Positions 8,409 through 17,778 are shown, counted from the first letter of the stretch. The stretch: DNA of 64,000 nucleotides from Demequina activiva (GCF_016862815.1 NZ_BONR01000002.1:248001-312000), one strand, 5' to 3'. A program made the numbers and translations. The notes: generated by a model not told the origin, from the sequence alone.

Positions 8409-9272
8409 ATGGAGTGGTGGGAAGCGGTCATCCTCGGGCTGGTGCAGGGACTCACGGAGTTCCTCCCCATCTCCTCGAGCGCGCACATCCGCGTGATCGG
8501 GCCGCTGCTGCCGTCCGGCGGCGATCCGGGCGCGGCGTTCACGGCGATCATCCAGATCGGCACCGAGGCGGCCGTGCTGCTGTACTTCCGCAAGGACATC
8601 GCGCGCATCATCTCCGCGTGGGTGTCCGCCCTCGCCGGGCGCAACGGCGCCGATCGCGCGTCCCGACTCGGTCGCGGCAGCCCCGATGCGCGCATGGGCT
8701 GGTGGGTGATCCTGGGCTCGGTGCCCATCGTGGTGCTCGGAGTGCTGTTCCAGGACGCGATCGAGAACTACCTGCGCAACCTCTACCTGACCGCGGCAGT
8801 GCTCGCCATCTTCGCTCTGGTGCTCGGCTTCGCGGACCGCTTCGGTCGCAAGGAGCGCGAGCTCACGGAGCTGACGGCCAAGGACGCGATCCTGCTGGGA
8901 CTGGCCCAGGCGGCAGCGCTGATCCCTGGCGTGTCCCGCTCCGGCGGCACCATCTCGATGGGGCTGTTCCTGGGGCTCACGCGGGAGGCCGCGGCGCGCT
9001 ACTCGTTCCTGCTCGCGATCCCTGCCGTGCTGGGCTCCGGGCTGTTCCAATGGGTGACGAACTCCGGGGAGCTGACGGAGCCCGGCGGTCCCGGGATCGC
9101 GAACACGGTGATCGCAGCGGCGGTCGCGTTCGCCGTCGGTTTCGTCGTGATCGTGTGGTTCCTCCGGCTCATCACGCGCCACTCGTTCTGGCCGTTCGTC
9201 TGGTACCGCATCGGCCTGTCCGCCCTGATCCTCGCCCTGCTGGGCGCCGGCGTGATTCCTGCGCTCGCCTAG
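8409..9272 (+). CDS. uppP: Undecaprenyl-diphosphatase UppP (BacA)
   Basis: A 287-residue integral membrane phosphatase. It converts undecaprenyl diphosphate to the monophosphate, recycling the lipid carrier for peptidoglycan and other wall polymers. The two BacA signatures are present: QGLTEFLPISSSAH at residues 13-26 and PGVSRSGGTIS near 173-183. Seven or eight hydrophobic helices can be traced. The start gives the usual MEWWEAVILGLVQG N-terminus. The last 4 bases overlap the convergent PAC2 gene. Confidence 0.95.
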   Translation: MEWWEAVILGLVQGLTEFLPISSSAHIRVIGPLLPSGGDPGAAFTAIIQIGTEAAVLLYFRKDIARIISAWVSALAGRNGADRASRLGRGSPDARMGWWVILGSVPIVVLGVLFQDAIENYLRNLYLTAAVLAIFALVLGFADRFGRKERELTELTAKDAILLGLAQAAALIPGVSRSGGTISMGLFLGLTREAAARYSFLLAIPAVLGSGLFQWVTNSGELTEPGGPGIANTVIAAAVAFAVGFVVIVWFLRLITRHSFWPFVWYRIGLSALILALLGAGVIPALA

Positions 9273-10141
9273 TCGGTGCGCTTGGGACCGCCGTCACCAC
9301 GGCGGCGCAGGAACTGCTCGAACTCGGCCGCGATCGCGTCTCCGGAGGCCTCCGGCAGGCTCGTCTCGTCCATGAGGGACTCGAGCTGCTGGACATGAGC
9401 CGCGATCTCCTCGTCCTCGTCGGTCAGCTCGTCCGCACCGCGCTGCCACGCCTCGGACTCGTCGGGCAGCTCGCCCAGGTCGATCGGGAGGCCCAGCAGG
9501 CGCTCGAGCGAGCCCAGGAGAGTCGCGGTGGCCTTGGGGCTGGGAGGGTGCGCGATGTAGTGCGGCACCCCCACCCACACGCTGAGCACGGTGATCCCGC
9601 GCAGCTGCGCCTCGTGCCCCAGCACGCCCACGATGCCTGTGGGCCCCTCATAGTCCGATGCCTCGAGTGCGTAGCGCTCGCGCGCGTCCGCATCCTCGCT
9701 GGTGATGAAGGTGGGGAGCGGACGCGTGTGGGGCACGTCGAGCAGGAGCGCCCCGCACGTGACCAGCGTGGTCACACCCAGGTCCTCGGCGGCGTCGAGG
9801 ACCTCCGCACAGAACGAGCGCCATCGCATCGACGGCTCGATGCCGCGCACGAGGCTCAGGCCGCGCTCGCTCGGCCACGGACCCGTCGTGGTCGACACGA
9901 CCGTGCCGGGCCACGACACCACGCGGTCGCCCGACGGCAGCCGCGTGATGGTGGGACGGCTCACCTGGAAGTCGTGATAGTCCTCCGGGTCGATCGCGAG
10001 GTGCTGCTCCGAGCCCCACGTATGCGCGAGGTGATCGAGCGCTCCGGACGCCGCCGAGCCTGCATCGTTCCAGCCCTCGAAGGCGGCGATCATGACGGTC
10101 TCGTCGTCTCCGATGGCGCTCTCGCGATCCTCCGTGCTCAT
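9269..10141 (-). CDS. PAC2 family protein
   Basis: A 290-residue PAC2 family protein, a fold related to archaeal and eukaryotic proteasome-assembly chaperone 2. Typical features are FEGWNDAGSAAS near the N-terminus, DYHDFQVSRPT, and a central GVLGHEAQLRG segment; the tail is acidic. Bacterial members have no established role, although many occur in actinobacteria that have proteasomes or pupylation. Here it lies 6 kb from ARC-dop-pup-pafA. It shares a symmetric promoter core with the divergent HAD gene and its end overlaps uppP by 4 bases. Confidence 0.85.
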   Translation of the reverse strand: MSTEDRESAIGDDETVMIAAFEGWNDAGSAASGALDHLAHTWGSEQHLAIDPEDYHDFQVSRPTITRLPSGDRVVSWPGTVVSTTTGPWPSERGLSLVRGIEPSMRWRSFCAEVLDAAEDLGVTTLVTCGALLLDVPHTRPLPTFITSEDADARERYALEASDYEGPTGIVGVLGHEAQLRGITVLSVWVGVPHYIAHPPSPKATATLLGSLERLLGLPIDLGELPDESEAWQRGADELTDEDEEIAAHVQQLESLMDETSLPEASGDAIAAEFEQFLRRRGDGGPKRTD

Positions 10142-10147
10142 CAGTCC

Positions 10148-10157
10148 AGCCTAGACT
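10148..10157. promoter_or_regulatory. Symmetric divergent -10 core for PAC2 and the HAD gene
   Basis: In AGCCTAGACT the plus strand reads TAGACT (10152-10157), 8 bases before the GTG at 10166. The minus strand reads TAGGCT (10153-10148), 6 bases before the ATG at 10141. Both hexamers share the central TA. Confidence 0.6.
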
Positions 10158-10165
10158 CAACCAGT

Positions 10166-10843
10166 GTGAACCAACAGCACTCTCTGCCCGCCGCCGTGCT
10201 GTGGGACCTGGACGGCACGCTCATCGATTCGGAGCCGTTCTGGTTCGCGAGCGAGCGTGCGCTCGCCGCCCGGTTCGGGGCGACCTGGTCGGACGCCGAT
10301 GCGCACGCTCAGATCGGCGCGGAGCTCACCGTCACCGCCCGCTCGTTGCGAGACGCGGGTGTGGACCTGCCGGTCCCTGACATCATCGAGCTGCTCGTCG
10401 CCGAGGTCGCCGAGAAGGTGCGCACCAGCGCGCCGTGGAATGCCGATGCGCGTGCCCTCCTCGAGCGGGTCGTCGCCGCCGGCATCCCGTGCGCGCTCGT
10501 GACGATGTCCTACTCACGCCTCGCCCAGGCATTTCTCGCGACCGCTCCGGACGCCTTCGCCGTGGTGGTCACGGGAGATCGCGTGGCGCACGGCAAGCCC
10601 CATCCGGAGCCGTACCTGACCGCCGCGGCAGAGCTGGGCGTGCCCATCGCGCAGTGCGTCGCCGTCGAGGACTCGCCCACGGGTGTGGCGTCGGCGCTCG
10701 CGGCGGGAGCGCGCACGGTGGGCGTCGAGCGCATCGTGCCGCTCGACCCGCGGCCAGGTCTCGCGCGTGTGCGCAGTCTCGAGGGACTGGGGCCGGAGGA
10801 CCTGCTGACGGTGCACGACCATGGCCGACCCGCGCGCTCGTAG
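10166..10843 (+). CDS. HAD superfamily phosphatase
   Basis: A 225-residue haloacid dehalogenase hydrolase, subfamily IA, close to beta-phosphoglucomutase and 2-deoxyglucose-6-phosphatase types. Motif I is LWDLDGTLID (nucleophile and acid/base Asp), motif II the Ser/Thr in LVTMSYS, motif III the Lys in HGKPHPEPY and motif IV VAVEDSPTGV. A helical cap spans about 20-85. It probably dephosphorylates a small phosphosugar or nucleotide. The GTG start follows a leaderless promoter. Confidence 0.88.
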   Translation: MNQQHSLPAAVLWDLDGTLIDSEPFWFASERALAARFGATWSDADAHAQIGAELTVTARSLRDAGVDLPVPDIIELLVAEVAEKVRTSAPWNADARALLERVVAAGIPCALVTMSYSRLAQAFLATAPDAFAVVVTGDRVAHGKPHPEPYLTAAAELGVPIAQCVAVEDSPTGVASALAAGARTVGVERIVPLDPRPGLARVRSLEGLGPEDLLTVHDHGRPARS

Positions 10844-10860
10844 GCGCGAGCGAGAGCACG

Positions 10861-10898
10861 GCACGAGGCCCGCAGAGGGGAGGCTGCAGGCCTCGCGC
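10861..10898. terminator. Bidirectional terminator between the HAD gene and the GH1 gene
   Basis: A stem of ten positions (10861-10870 with 10889-10898, one mismatch) extends by four more pairs (10872-10875 with 10884-10887) around an eight-base loop. It lies between two convergent stop codons. Confidence 0.65.
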
Positions 10899-10902
10899 CA
10901 TG

Positions 10903-12300
10903 TCAGGAGGCCAGGCCTGCTCGGGCGATGACGTCCTTGAACCAGTGGAACGAGTCCTTGGGCGTGCGCACCTGGGTGTCGTAGTCCACGTGGATGAGGC
11001 CGAACCGGCTCGACTCGCCGTAGGCCCACTCGAAGTTGTCCATGAGCGACCACACGAAGTATCCGCGCAGGTCGATGCCCTCGTCGAGAGCCCGCTTCAC
11101 GGCGCGCACGTGCTGGTCGAGGTACGCGATGCGGCGGTCGTCGTGCACCACGCCGTCCTCGCCTGGCTCCTCGAACCACGAGGAGCCGTTCTCCGTGATC
11201 CACAGCGGGGGCGCATCGTAGTCGTCGGTGATGCGGTGGAGCAGGGCCACCATGCCATCCGGATCGATCTCCCACCCGCGATCCGTGACCGGCAGCCCCT
11301 GGTCGGAGCGGCCGGTGTCGCCGGCGCCCACCGCCATGACGCCGGCACGGAAGCGGTCCGGGGCGTCCGGTCCCGGCCCCGTGATGATGCCCTGCTGGTA
11401 GTAGTTGATCCCCAGGTCGTCCAGCGGCTGGTGGATGATCTCCAGGTCCCCGTCGATCACGTGGCTGAAGTCCATCAGCGGGGCGAGGTCCTCGATCAGG
11501 TCTGCCGGATACGAGCCCGTGAGCATGGGATCGAGGAAGATGCGGTTGGTCACCGCGTCGACGCGGCGCGCGGCGTCGACGTCGGCGGGGGAGTCGGTGG
11601 CGGCCACCGCGGGCACGACGTTGAGCGTCACGCCGAACCGGTGCCCCTCGCGACGGCTGTCCTGCCATCGCTGCAGGGCGAGGCCATGGCCGAGGTTGAG
11701 GTGGTGCGCGGCGCGAATGGCGTTCGCCGGCTCCTGCCGTCCCGGGGCGTGCTCTCCATCGGCGTATCCGAGATGGGCCGCGCACAGCGGCTCGTTCAGC
11801 GTGGTCCAGATGTCGATGTGGTCGCCCAGTGCCCCGTACGCCAGCTCCGCGTAGTCGGCGAACCGGTACGCGGTGTCTCGCTCGGGCCAGCCGCCGGCGT
11901 CCTCGAGCTCCTGGGGAAGGTCCCAGTGGTAGGCGGTGACCCAGGGGGTGACGCCCTTGTCGCGCATCGCGTCGACGAGCCGCTTGTAGAAGTCGACGCC
12001 CTTGTCGTTGAGGCCGCCCGCTGCCCCCGGCTGGAGGCGCGGCCACGCGAGCGAGAAGCGGTAGTACGGCGCTCCCAGCTCGGCCATGAGCGCGACGTCC
12101 TCCTCCCATCGGTGATAGTGGTCGCAGGCCCGGTCGCCGGTGGTGCCGTCCTTGATGCGGCCGGGAGTGTGGGAGAACGTGTCCCAGATGGAGGGACCGC
12201 GGCCGTCGACGTCGACGGCCCCCTCGATCTGGTAGCTCGCGGTGGAGGTTCCCCAGCCGAAACCGGCGGGGAACGGGGTGCCGGAAGGTCGCTCGTCCAT
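10903..12300 (-). CDS. GH1 beta-glucosidase
   Basis: A 465-residue family 1 glycoside hydrolase acting on beta-glucosides or related beta-glycosides in the cytosol (no signal peptide). The family N-terminus FPAGFGWGTSTASYQIEGA, the acid/base Glu in TTLNEP and the nucleophile Glu in WITENGSSW are all present, as is the C-terminal RGYFVWSLMDNFEWAYG sugar-binding segment. Its ATG shares one base with the stop of the upstream reductase (TGATG), so the two are coupled. No sugar transporter is adjacent. Confidence 0.93.
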   Translation of the reverse strand: MDERPSGTPFPAGFGWGTSTASYQIEGAVDVDGRGPSIWDTFSHTPGRIKDGTTGDRACDHYHRWEEDVALMAELGAPYYRFSLAWPRLQPGAAGGLNDKGVDFYKRLVDAMRDKGVTPWVTAYHWDLPQELEDAGGWPERDTAYRFADYAELAYGALGDHIDIWTTLNEPLCAAHLGYADGEHAPGRQEPANAIRAAHHLNLGHGLALQRWQDSRREGHRFGVTLNVVPAVAATDSPADVDAARRVDAVTNRIFLDPMLTGSYPADLIEDLAPLMDFSHVIDGDLEIIHQPLDDLGINYYQQGIITGPGPDAPDRFRAGVMAVGAGDTGRSDQGLPVTDRGWEIDPDGMVALLHRITDDYDAPPLWITENGSSWFEEPGEDGVVHDDRRIAYLDQHVRAVKRALDEGIDLRGYFVWSLMDNFEWAYGESSRFGLIHVDYDTQVRTPKDSFHWFKDVIARAGLAS

Positions 12301-13238
12301 CAGTTCTGCAGCCTTGCATCGCGGCCCGACGCGTCAAGGATGGCGGCCCAGACGTCATCGGGGATAGTCCACGACGACCACTCGAGCAGCTGCGCGATGC
12401 GTTCGGGCCGCGAGACTCCGACGATGGTGGAGTGGATGCGCTCGTCGCGCGTGGAGAACTGCACGGCCGCGGCCCCGAGGGGAACTCCAGCGTCGGCGCA
12501 GATCTGCTCGATGCGCCGCACGGCTGTGGCGGTCTCGTCACGCATGGGCGCGTAGCAGTATGTCGATACTGCGTCGCTTCCGCGGGCGAGAACTCCGCCC
12601 CCGAAGGGAGCCCCGTTGACGATGCCGTATCCGGCCTCGTGCGCCTGTTGGATCAGCGCGTCGGCCGTGCGGTCGGCGAGGGTCCAGCGGTTGTGAGTGA
12701 GCACGATCTCGAAGGCCCCGGTGCGCAGGAAGCGAGACAGCAGGGAGGTGGGCCCTCCCGCCACTCCCAGGTGGTCCGCGATTCCCTCCTCCTTGATGCG
12801 CACCAACTCCTCCACGGCTCCGCCCGGCGCCATCGCCTCCTCGAAGGTGATGCGCTCGGGATCGTGGAGGTGGAGGATGTCGACGCGTTCCACGCCCAGC
12901 CGCTCCAAGGAGCCCTCGATCGACCTCCGCACGGCGGCACCGTCGAACTCGCCGGTGACGAAGTCAGGGTCCACCTTGGTTGCGAGCACCATGTCGCGTG
13001 CGAGGCCACCCGATTGCTGCAGCGCAGTCCCGATGCGATGCTCGGAAGCGCCGTCGCCGTAGCCGGCGGAGGTGTCGAGGAAGCGGATGGGGGAGGCGAG
13101 CGCGGCATGCACAGTCTCCACCGCGCGGTGCTCCGGCGTGTCGTACCCGAACGCGGCTTCCATCCCGCCCAGCGGGCCGCCTCCCATGCAGAGCTCCGTC
13201 ACGGTGAGCCCGGTCGCCCCGAGCGTCCGAGTCCTCAC
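12300..13238 (-). CDS. Aldo/keto reductase (aldose/pyridoxal dehydrogenase type)
   Basis: A 312-residue AKR resembling L-fucose / D-threo-aldose 1-dehydrogenases and pyridoxal 4-dehydrogenases. The tetrad is seen as D and Y in FLDTSAGYGDGASE, K in LATKVDPDF and H in ILHLHDPE. The start is GTG at 13238; its first bases (GTGA) overlap the stop of the RecB-like nuclease. The downstream overlap with the GH1 gene suggests that released sugars could be its substrate. That link is inference. Confidence 0.85.
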   Translation of the reverse strand: MRTRTLGATGLTVTELCMGGGPLGGMEAAFGYDTPEHRAVETVHAALASPIRFLDTSAGYGDGASEHRIGTALQQSGGLARDMVLATKVDPDFVTGEFDGAAVRRSIEGSLERLGVERVDILHLHDPERITFEEAMAPGGAVEELVRIKEEGIADHLGVAGGPTSLLSRFLRTGAFEIVLTHNRWTLADRTADALIQQAHEAGYGIVNGAPFGGGVLARGSDAVSTYCYAPMRDETATAVRRIEQICADAGVPLGAAAVQFSTRDERIHSTIVGVSRPERIAQLLEWSSWTIPDDVWAAILDASGRDARLQN

Positions 13239-14083
13239 GACGGCTCCGCGGAGAGCGGGGAGTCGACCGCGATCCCCAGCGCCCGCTCGACGTCAGCGTG
13301 GACCAGCGGCGGGGGAGTGCCGCCGAACTCCGGGCACAACGCCTGGAAGCTGCACCAGCCGCACAGCGTCGACTTCCGCGTTCGGAACTGTCCCGTGCGA
13401 GCCGCGGATGCGATCTCGTTCCACAGCTCGCGGATCTCGAACTCGATCTGGGCGAGGTCGTCGTCCGTGGGATGCAGCACCACGGTGCCGCCGTCGCGCA
13501 GGTACAGGAGCTGAAGGAGCGCCGGGCGGCGGCCCCGCAGGCGCTCCACCAGCAGCGCATAGAAGCGCATCTGGAACTTCGCCTGCTGGCCGTAGCGGGG
13601 ATGCGGCGTCTTGCCTGTCTTGTAGTCGACCACTCTGATCGAGCCATCGGGCGCGACGTCCACGCGATCGATCACGCCGCGGAGGTTGGGGCCCTCGTCG
13701 AGCTGGTACTCGACGAACTCCTCGCGTCCCGCAGGCTCGAGCCGCTGGGGATTCTCCATGGTGAAGTACGTGGCGACGCGCTCGCGCGCGTCCGCGAAGA
13801 ACTGGTCGCGCGCGCTCGCGTCCTCGAACAGCTCCTCCAGCTGCGGCTCCTTGGCGAGCATGGCGTCCCACTCGGAGGGAAGCATGGCCTGCGCCGCCTC
13901 GACCGTCCGGTCGCGCGCGGGCAGGTCGTAGACGTGCTCGAGCACCGCGTGCACCAGAGTTCCCAGGCGCGGCGCGATCGACGGCGGCTCCGGGATCCGG
14001 TCCACGACGCGCAGCCTGAACATCAGCGGACACTGGCGGAAGTCCCCGGCGCGTGATGGCGACAGGGCGGGGCGACGGCTCAT
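13235..14083 (-). CDS. RecB-family PD-(D/E)XK exonuclease with Fe-S cysteines
   Basis: A 282-residue stand-alone RecB/Cas4-like nuclease. The catalytic core reads GVIDRVDVA...IRVVDYKTGK at about residues 136-156. One cysteine near the N-terminus (FRQCPLMF) and a CxxC...C set near the end (CGWCSFQALC) are arranged like the 4Fe-4S staple of AddB and Cas4 enzymes. The same gene sits beside trmI in mycobacteria. The ATG at 14083 is 7 bases after TAGGGT. It heads the three-gene minus-strand operon. Confidence 0.88.
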   Translation of the reverse strand: MSRRPALSPSRAGDFRQCPLMFRLRVVDRIPEPPSIAPRLGTLVHAVLEHVYDLPARDRTVEAAQAMLPSEWDAMLAKEPQLEELFEDASARDQFFADARERVATYFTMENPQRLEPAGREEFVEYQLDEGPNLRGVIDRVDVAPDGSIRVVDYKTGKTPHPRYGQQAKFQMRFYALLVERLRGRRPALLQLLYLRDGGTVVLHPTDDDLAQIEFEIRELWNEIASAARTGQFRTRKSTLCGWCSFQALCPEFGGTPPPLVHADVERALGIAVDSPLSAEPS

Positions 14084-14090
14084 GCCCACC

Positions 14091-14096
14091 ACCCTA
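14091..14096 (-). promoter_or_regulatory. Leaderless -10 element for the RecB-like operon
   Basis: On the minus strand TAGGGT ends 7 bases before the ATG at 14083. Confidence 0.6.
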
Positions 14097-14146
14097 GGCG
14101 CCGCGAACGACACGGCCGCGAGGCGCATCGGCCCCACGCGACCGTC

Positions 14147-14152
14147 TACCGT
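14147..14152 (+). promoter_or_regulatory. Leaderless -10 element for the M50 protease
   Basis: TACCGT ends 6 bases before the ATG at 14159. Confidence 0.5.
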
Positions 14153-14158
14153 GGTCCC

Positions 14159-15301
14159 ATGAGCGACGCCCCTCGCCGCACCCGCGGCCTCCAGCTCGGA
14201 CGCGCGTTCGGCGGCCGCGTGATCGTGCAGGGATCCACGCTGGTGATGCTCGTGGTCCTCGCGTTCATCTTCAGCACCAACGGCGGCCAGGAGCTCACCC
14301 GCCGCGGCTTCACCATCGGGCTGATCCTCGCGGCGCTGCTGTTCGTCTCCGTGTTCCTGCACGAGCTCGCTCACGCCGCGACGGCCAAGGCGTTGGGCCG
14401 CCAGGTCCACGAGGTGGTGATCACGCTGTGGGGCGGTCACACGAGCTTCGACGCGCAGGGCATCACGCCTCGTGTCGCGGGGATCACGGCTGCGGCTGGC
14501 CCGCTCGCGAACCTGGCCATCGCAGGCCTGGCCTGGGCGGCGCTCGCGACCGGCGCCTTCGACCTCACCCTCGCCGAGTTCGTCCGCCAGGACCTCACCG
14601 CCTACCAGCTCATCCGGTACCTGATGGTGGCCAACCTCATCCTCGCGGCGTTCAACGCGCTGCCGGGCATCCCGATGGATGGCGGCCGGGTGCTGGAGTC
14701 CATCGTGTGGGCCGTGACCAAGGACCGCTATCGGGGCGTGATCGTGGCGGCATGGGGCGGACGGGTGGTGGCGATCGGCGTGGCCGCGTACGCGATCGGG
14801 GCGCCCTTCGCGCAGGGCGGTCGCCCCGGAACGTTCGAGCTGATCTGGGCGGCGCTGATCTTCATGATCCTGTGGCCTGCGGCATCCTCCGCCCTCAAGA
14901 GCGCCCAGATGCTGCGGCGTCGCGAGTCCGTGACCGTGGGCACGCTCATGGTGCCGGCGGTCGCGATCCCGTACACCGCGACGGTGGCCCAGGCGGTCGC
15001 CGAGGCCTCCGCTCACGGTGCTCGCGAGATCGTCGTGCTGGGCGCGGACGGAGCGGCCGCCGGGCACTTCCCGGTCGCGATGGCGGATGCGGTGCCGGTC
15101 GAGGCGCACCACGACACCGGTCTGCAGTCGGTGGTGATGCCGCTGCCGCGCGGCACCGACGTGCCGCCCGGGCTCGCAGGCGACGACCTGGTCGATGCGC
15201 TGCGCACGTGGTGGGGTCGCACGGATGGCTGGGTGGTGGTCCAGGACGGTGAGGTCGTGGGCCTGGTGCGGCTCGGCGACGTCATGTCAGCGCTGCGCTG
15301 A
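14159..15301 (+). CDS. Site-2 protease (M50) with CBS-like tail
   Basis: A 380-residue membrane zinc protease of the SpoIVFB/Rip3 type. HELAH at residues 68-72 supplies zinc ligands and the catalytic Glu. NALPGIPMDGGRVLE near 163-178 supplies the third ligand. Six hydrophobic segments lie in the first 240 residues. The last 120 residues form a pair of CBS-like repeats, a known regulatory arrangement in this subfamily. The substrate is unknown. It precedes trmI by 42 bases, which carry a promoter. Confidence 0.9.
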   Translation: MSDAPRRTRGLQLGRAFGGRVIVQGSTLVMLVVLAFIFSTNGGQELTRRGFTIGLILAALLFVSVFLHELAHAATAKALGRQVHEVVITLWGGHTSFDAQGITPRVAGITAAAGPLANLAIAGLAWAALATGAFDLTLAEFVRQDLTAYQLIRYLMVANLILAAFNALPGIPMDGGRVLESIVWAVTKDRYRGVIVAAWGGRVVAIGVAAYAIGAPFAQGGRPGTFELIWAALIFMILWPAASSALKSAQMLRRRESVTVGTLMVPAVAIPYTATVAQAVAEASAHGAREIVVLGADGAAAGHFPVAMADAVPVEAHHDTGLQSVVMPLPRGTDVPPGLAGDDLVDALRTWWGRTDGWVVVQDGEVVGLVRLGDVMSALR

Positions 15302-15330
15302 CGCCGGGTCGGGGCCCCCGCGCGTCGCCC

Positions 15331-15336
15331 TAGACT
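15331..15336 (+). promoter_or_regulatory. Leaderless -10 element for trmI-arc
   Basis: TAGACT ends 7 bases before the ATG at 15344. Confidence 0.65.
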
Positions 15337-15343
15337 GGACGGC

Positions 15344-16369
15344 ATGACCGTCCCCACCCCTCCTGCGGGCGCCGAGGCGCGCCGCGGGCCCCTGCGCGCA
15401 GGCGACCGGATCCAGCTCACCGACGCGAAGGGCCGGCACCACACGATCGTGCTGGAGGCGGGCAAGACGTTCCACACGCATCGCGGGCAGTTCACTCACG
15501 ACGAGATCATCGGCCAGCCCGAGGGCACCGTCGTGACCAACACCGCCGGCTACGACTACCTGGTGCTGCGACCGCTGCTGAGCGACTTCGTGATGTCGAT
15601 GCCGCGCGGCGCCGCGGTGATCTACCCCAAGGACTCGGGCCAGATCATCCAGATGGCGGACATCTATCCCGGTGCGCGTGTGGTGGAGGCGGGAGTGGGC
15701 TCGGGAGCGCTCACCATGTCGCTGCTGCGGGCGGTCGGCGACGCGGGCGAGCTGATCTCCATCGAGCGGCGCGAGGACTTCGCTGGCATCGCCCGCTCCA
15801 ACGTCGAGAGCCACTTCCACGGCCCGCATCCCGCGTGGCGACTCGAGATCGGCGACTTCGCCGACCGCGTCGCGGAGGTGGCCGAGCCGGGAACGGTGGA
15901 CCGCATCGTCCTGGACATGCTCGCGCCGTGGGAGAACCTCGACGCAGCGGCCGCTGCGCTCGCCCCCGGCGGCGTGTTCCTCGCGTACGTCGCGACCACC
16001 ACGCAGCTGTCGCGGCTCGCCGAGGATCTGCGCGAGCACGGCGGGTTCACCGAGCCGCAGGCATGGGAGTCGATGGTGCGCACCTGGCACCTCGAGGGCC
16101 TGTCCGTCCGGCCGGACCACCGGATGATCGGCCACACCGGCTTCCTGCTCACGACGCGGCGCATGGCGCCCGGCGTCGACGCGCCGGTGCGCAAGCGCCG
16201 ACCCGCCAAGGGCGCCTACCCCACGGACGGCGAGTGGACGCCCGAGGACCTGGGCGAGCGCGCAGTCAGCGACAAGAAGGTGCGCCGCGTGCGCCGAGAC
16301 GCCGAGCGGACCCTCGCCGTCGAGCTCGGCGATGCCACGGATGGCGCGAACCACGGAACGGAGGACTGA
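15344..16369 (+). CDS. trmI: tRNA (adenine-N1)-methyltransferase TrmI
   Basis: A 341-residue SAM-dependent enzyme that makes m1A58 (and A57 in some species) in the T loop of tRNAs. An N-terminal beta domain (residues 10-80) precedes the Rossmann core, with the SAM loop VVEAGVGSGALT near 107 and acidic SAM contact SIERREDF. The VLDMLAPWEN segment forms the catalytic site. It overlaps the ARC start by one base (TGATG). The pairing with the ARC gene is conserved in actinobacteria. Confidence 0.94.
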   Translation: MTVPTPPAGAEARRGPLRAGDRIQLTDAKGRHHTIVLEAGKTFHTHRGQFTHDEIIGQPEGTVVTNTAGYDYLVLRPLLSDFVMSMPRGAAVIYPKDSGQIIQMADIYPGARVVEAGVGSGALTMSLLRAVGDAGELISIERREDFAGIARSNVESHFHGPHPAWRLEIGDFADRVAEVAEPGTVDRIVLDMLAPWENLDAAAAALAPGGVFLAYVATTTQLSRLAEDLREHGGFTEPQAWESMVRTWHLEGLSVRPDHRMIGHTGFLLTTRRMAPGVDAPVRKRRPAKGAYPTDGEWTPEDLGERAVSDKKVRRVRRDAERTLAVELGDATDGANHGTED

Positions 16370-17778
16370 TGGTCGCGGAAGGCCAGGACCGGATCGCGGC
16401 GCTGCAGGCGCGCAACGCGGAGCTGCAGCGCCTGCTCGAGGCGGCGCGCGAGTCGCTGGGCGAGATGCGCAGCAAGCTCGCCGAGGCATCGGCACCGCCC
16501 CAGACCTTCGCCACCTTCGTGCAGCGAGCGGGCCAGCACGCAGACGTGGTCAGCAACGGTCGCCGCATGCGCGTGACGGTGCTCCCCACGGTGGACGCTG
16601 ACCTGAAGCCCGGCGACGAGGTGCTCCTCAACGCGATGAGCGTGCTCGTGGGCGTGGCGCAGTCGGACCGCGCGGGCCAGGGCGCCATCGTGCGCGAGGT
16701 CATCGACGACGATCGCATGCTGGTGGTGTCGCGCGGCGAGGACGAGCGCGTGGTGATGCTCGTGGGCGGCGATGCCCGCCATCGGGTCTCCGAGGGCGAC
16801 ACGGTCATCATCGACACGCGCACGGGATTCGCGACCGAGCGCATCGAGCGCACAGGAGTCGAGGCGCTGCTGCTCGAGGAGGTGCCGGACGTCGACTACG
16901 ACTCGATCGGCGGTCTCGCTCCCCAGATCGAGCGCATCAGGGACGCGATCGAGCTGCCGCTGCGTCACCCGGACCTGTACCGCGAGCACGCGCTCACGCC
17001 ACCGCGCGGTCTCCTGCTGTACGGGCCCCCCGGCTGCGGCAAGACGCTGATCGCGAAGGCCGTCGCCCACAGCCTGGCCGACGCGGTGGGCGCCGATCGC
17101 TCGTACTTCCTGTCCGTGAAGGGTCCGGAGCTGCTCAACAAGTACGTGGGCGAGACCGAGCGCTACATCCGCACCATCTTCGAGCGCGCACGCGCCAAGG
17201 CCAGCGCCGGCTCTCCCGTGGTGGTGTTCTTCGACGAGATGGAGGCGCTGTTCCGCTCGCGCGGCTCCGGCGTCAGCTCGGACATGGAGACGACGATCGT
17301 CCCGCAGCTGCTCACGGAGCTCGACGGAGTGGAGCAGCTGGGCAACGTCATCGTGATCGGCGCCTCCAATCGCGAGGACATGCTGGACCCGGCGATCCTC
17401 CGTCCCGGACGCCTCGACGTCAAGATCGAGATCTCGCGCCCCGACGCCGCGTCCGCGCGCGACATCTTCTCCAAGTACCTCACCGCGGAGCTGCCGCTCG
17501 CCGCATCGGCCGTCGAGGCGGCCGGGGGAGACCGGGACGTAGCCGCGAAGAACCTCGCGGAGCGCGGCGTCGACCGTCTCTACGCGGACCCGTCCAACGC
17601 GAAGTACATGTCAGGGGCGCTGGTGCGCAACGCCGTGGACCGCGCCAAGACGCGCGCGATCAAGGCCGTGATCGCCGGCGGCGAGCGCGGCATCAGCGCT
17701 CAGCACGTCGACGCGGCCTGTGACCAGGAGCTCGCGGAGGCCAAGGCCGTCGCGGCGAGCTCGCTGCGCGAGGGCTGA
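16369..17778 (+). CDS. arc: ARC/Mpa proteasome-type AAA ATPase, lacking the QYL tail
   Basis: A 469-residue hexameric unfoldase. An N-terminal coiled coil (about 5-45), which binds Pup in characterised homologues, is followed by OB domains (about 50-190). The AAA domain has Walker A GPPGCGKT near 220, Walker B VVFFDEME near 285 and an arginine-rich RPGRLD segment. The C-terminus ends SSLREG. Mycobacterial Mpa ends in GQYL, which docks into the 20S proteasome and opens its gate; that tail is absent here. The protein may unfold or remodel pupylated proteins without a protease. Dop follows after two bases. Confidence 0.93.
   Translation: MVAEGQDRIAALQARNAELQRLLEAARESLGEMRSKLAEASAPPQTFATFVQRAGQHADVVSNGRRMRVTVLPTVDADLKPGDEVLLNAMSVLVGVAQSDRAGQGAIVREVIDDDRMLVVSRGEDERVVMLVGGDARHRVSEGDTVIIDTRTGFATERIERTGVEALLLEEVPDVDYDSIGGLAPQIERIRDAIELPLRHPDLYREHALTPPRGLLLYGPPGCGKTLIAKAVAHSLADAVGADRSYFLSVKGPELLNKYVGETERYIRTIFERARAKASAGSPVVVFFDEMEALFRSRGSGVSSDMETTIVPQLLTELDGVEQLGNVIVIGASNREDMLDPAILRPGRLDVKIEISRPDAASARDIFSKYLTAELPLAASAVEAAGGDRDVAAKNLAERGVDRLYADPSNAKYMSGALVRNAVDRAKTRAIKAVIAGGERGISAQHVDAACDQELAEAKAVAASSLREG

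Noticed and set aside
8414..10843. 809-codon plus-strand frame spanning uppP, PAC2 and the HAD gene
   Set aside because: Only the part from 10166 is homologous (HAD hydrolase); the upstream part is a frame shadow of uppP and antisense to PAC2.
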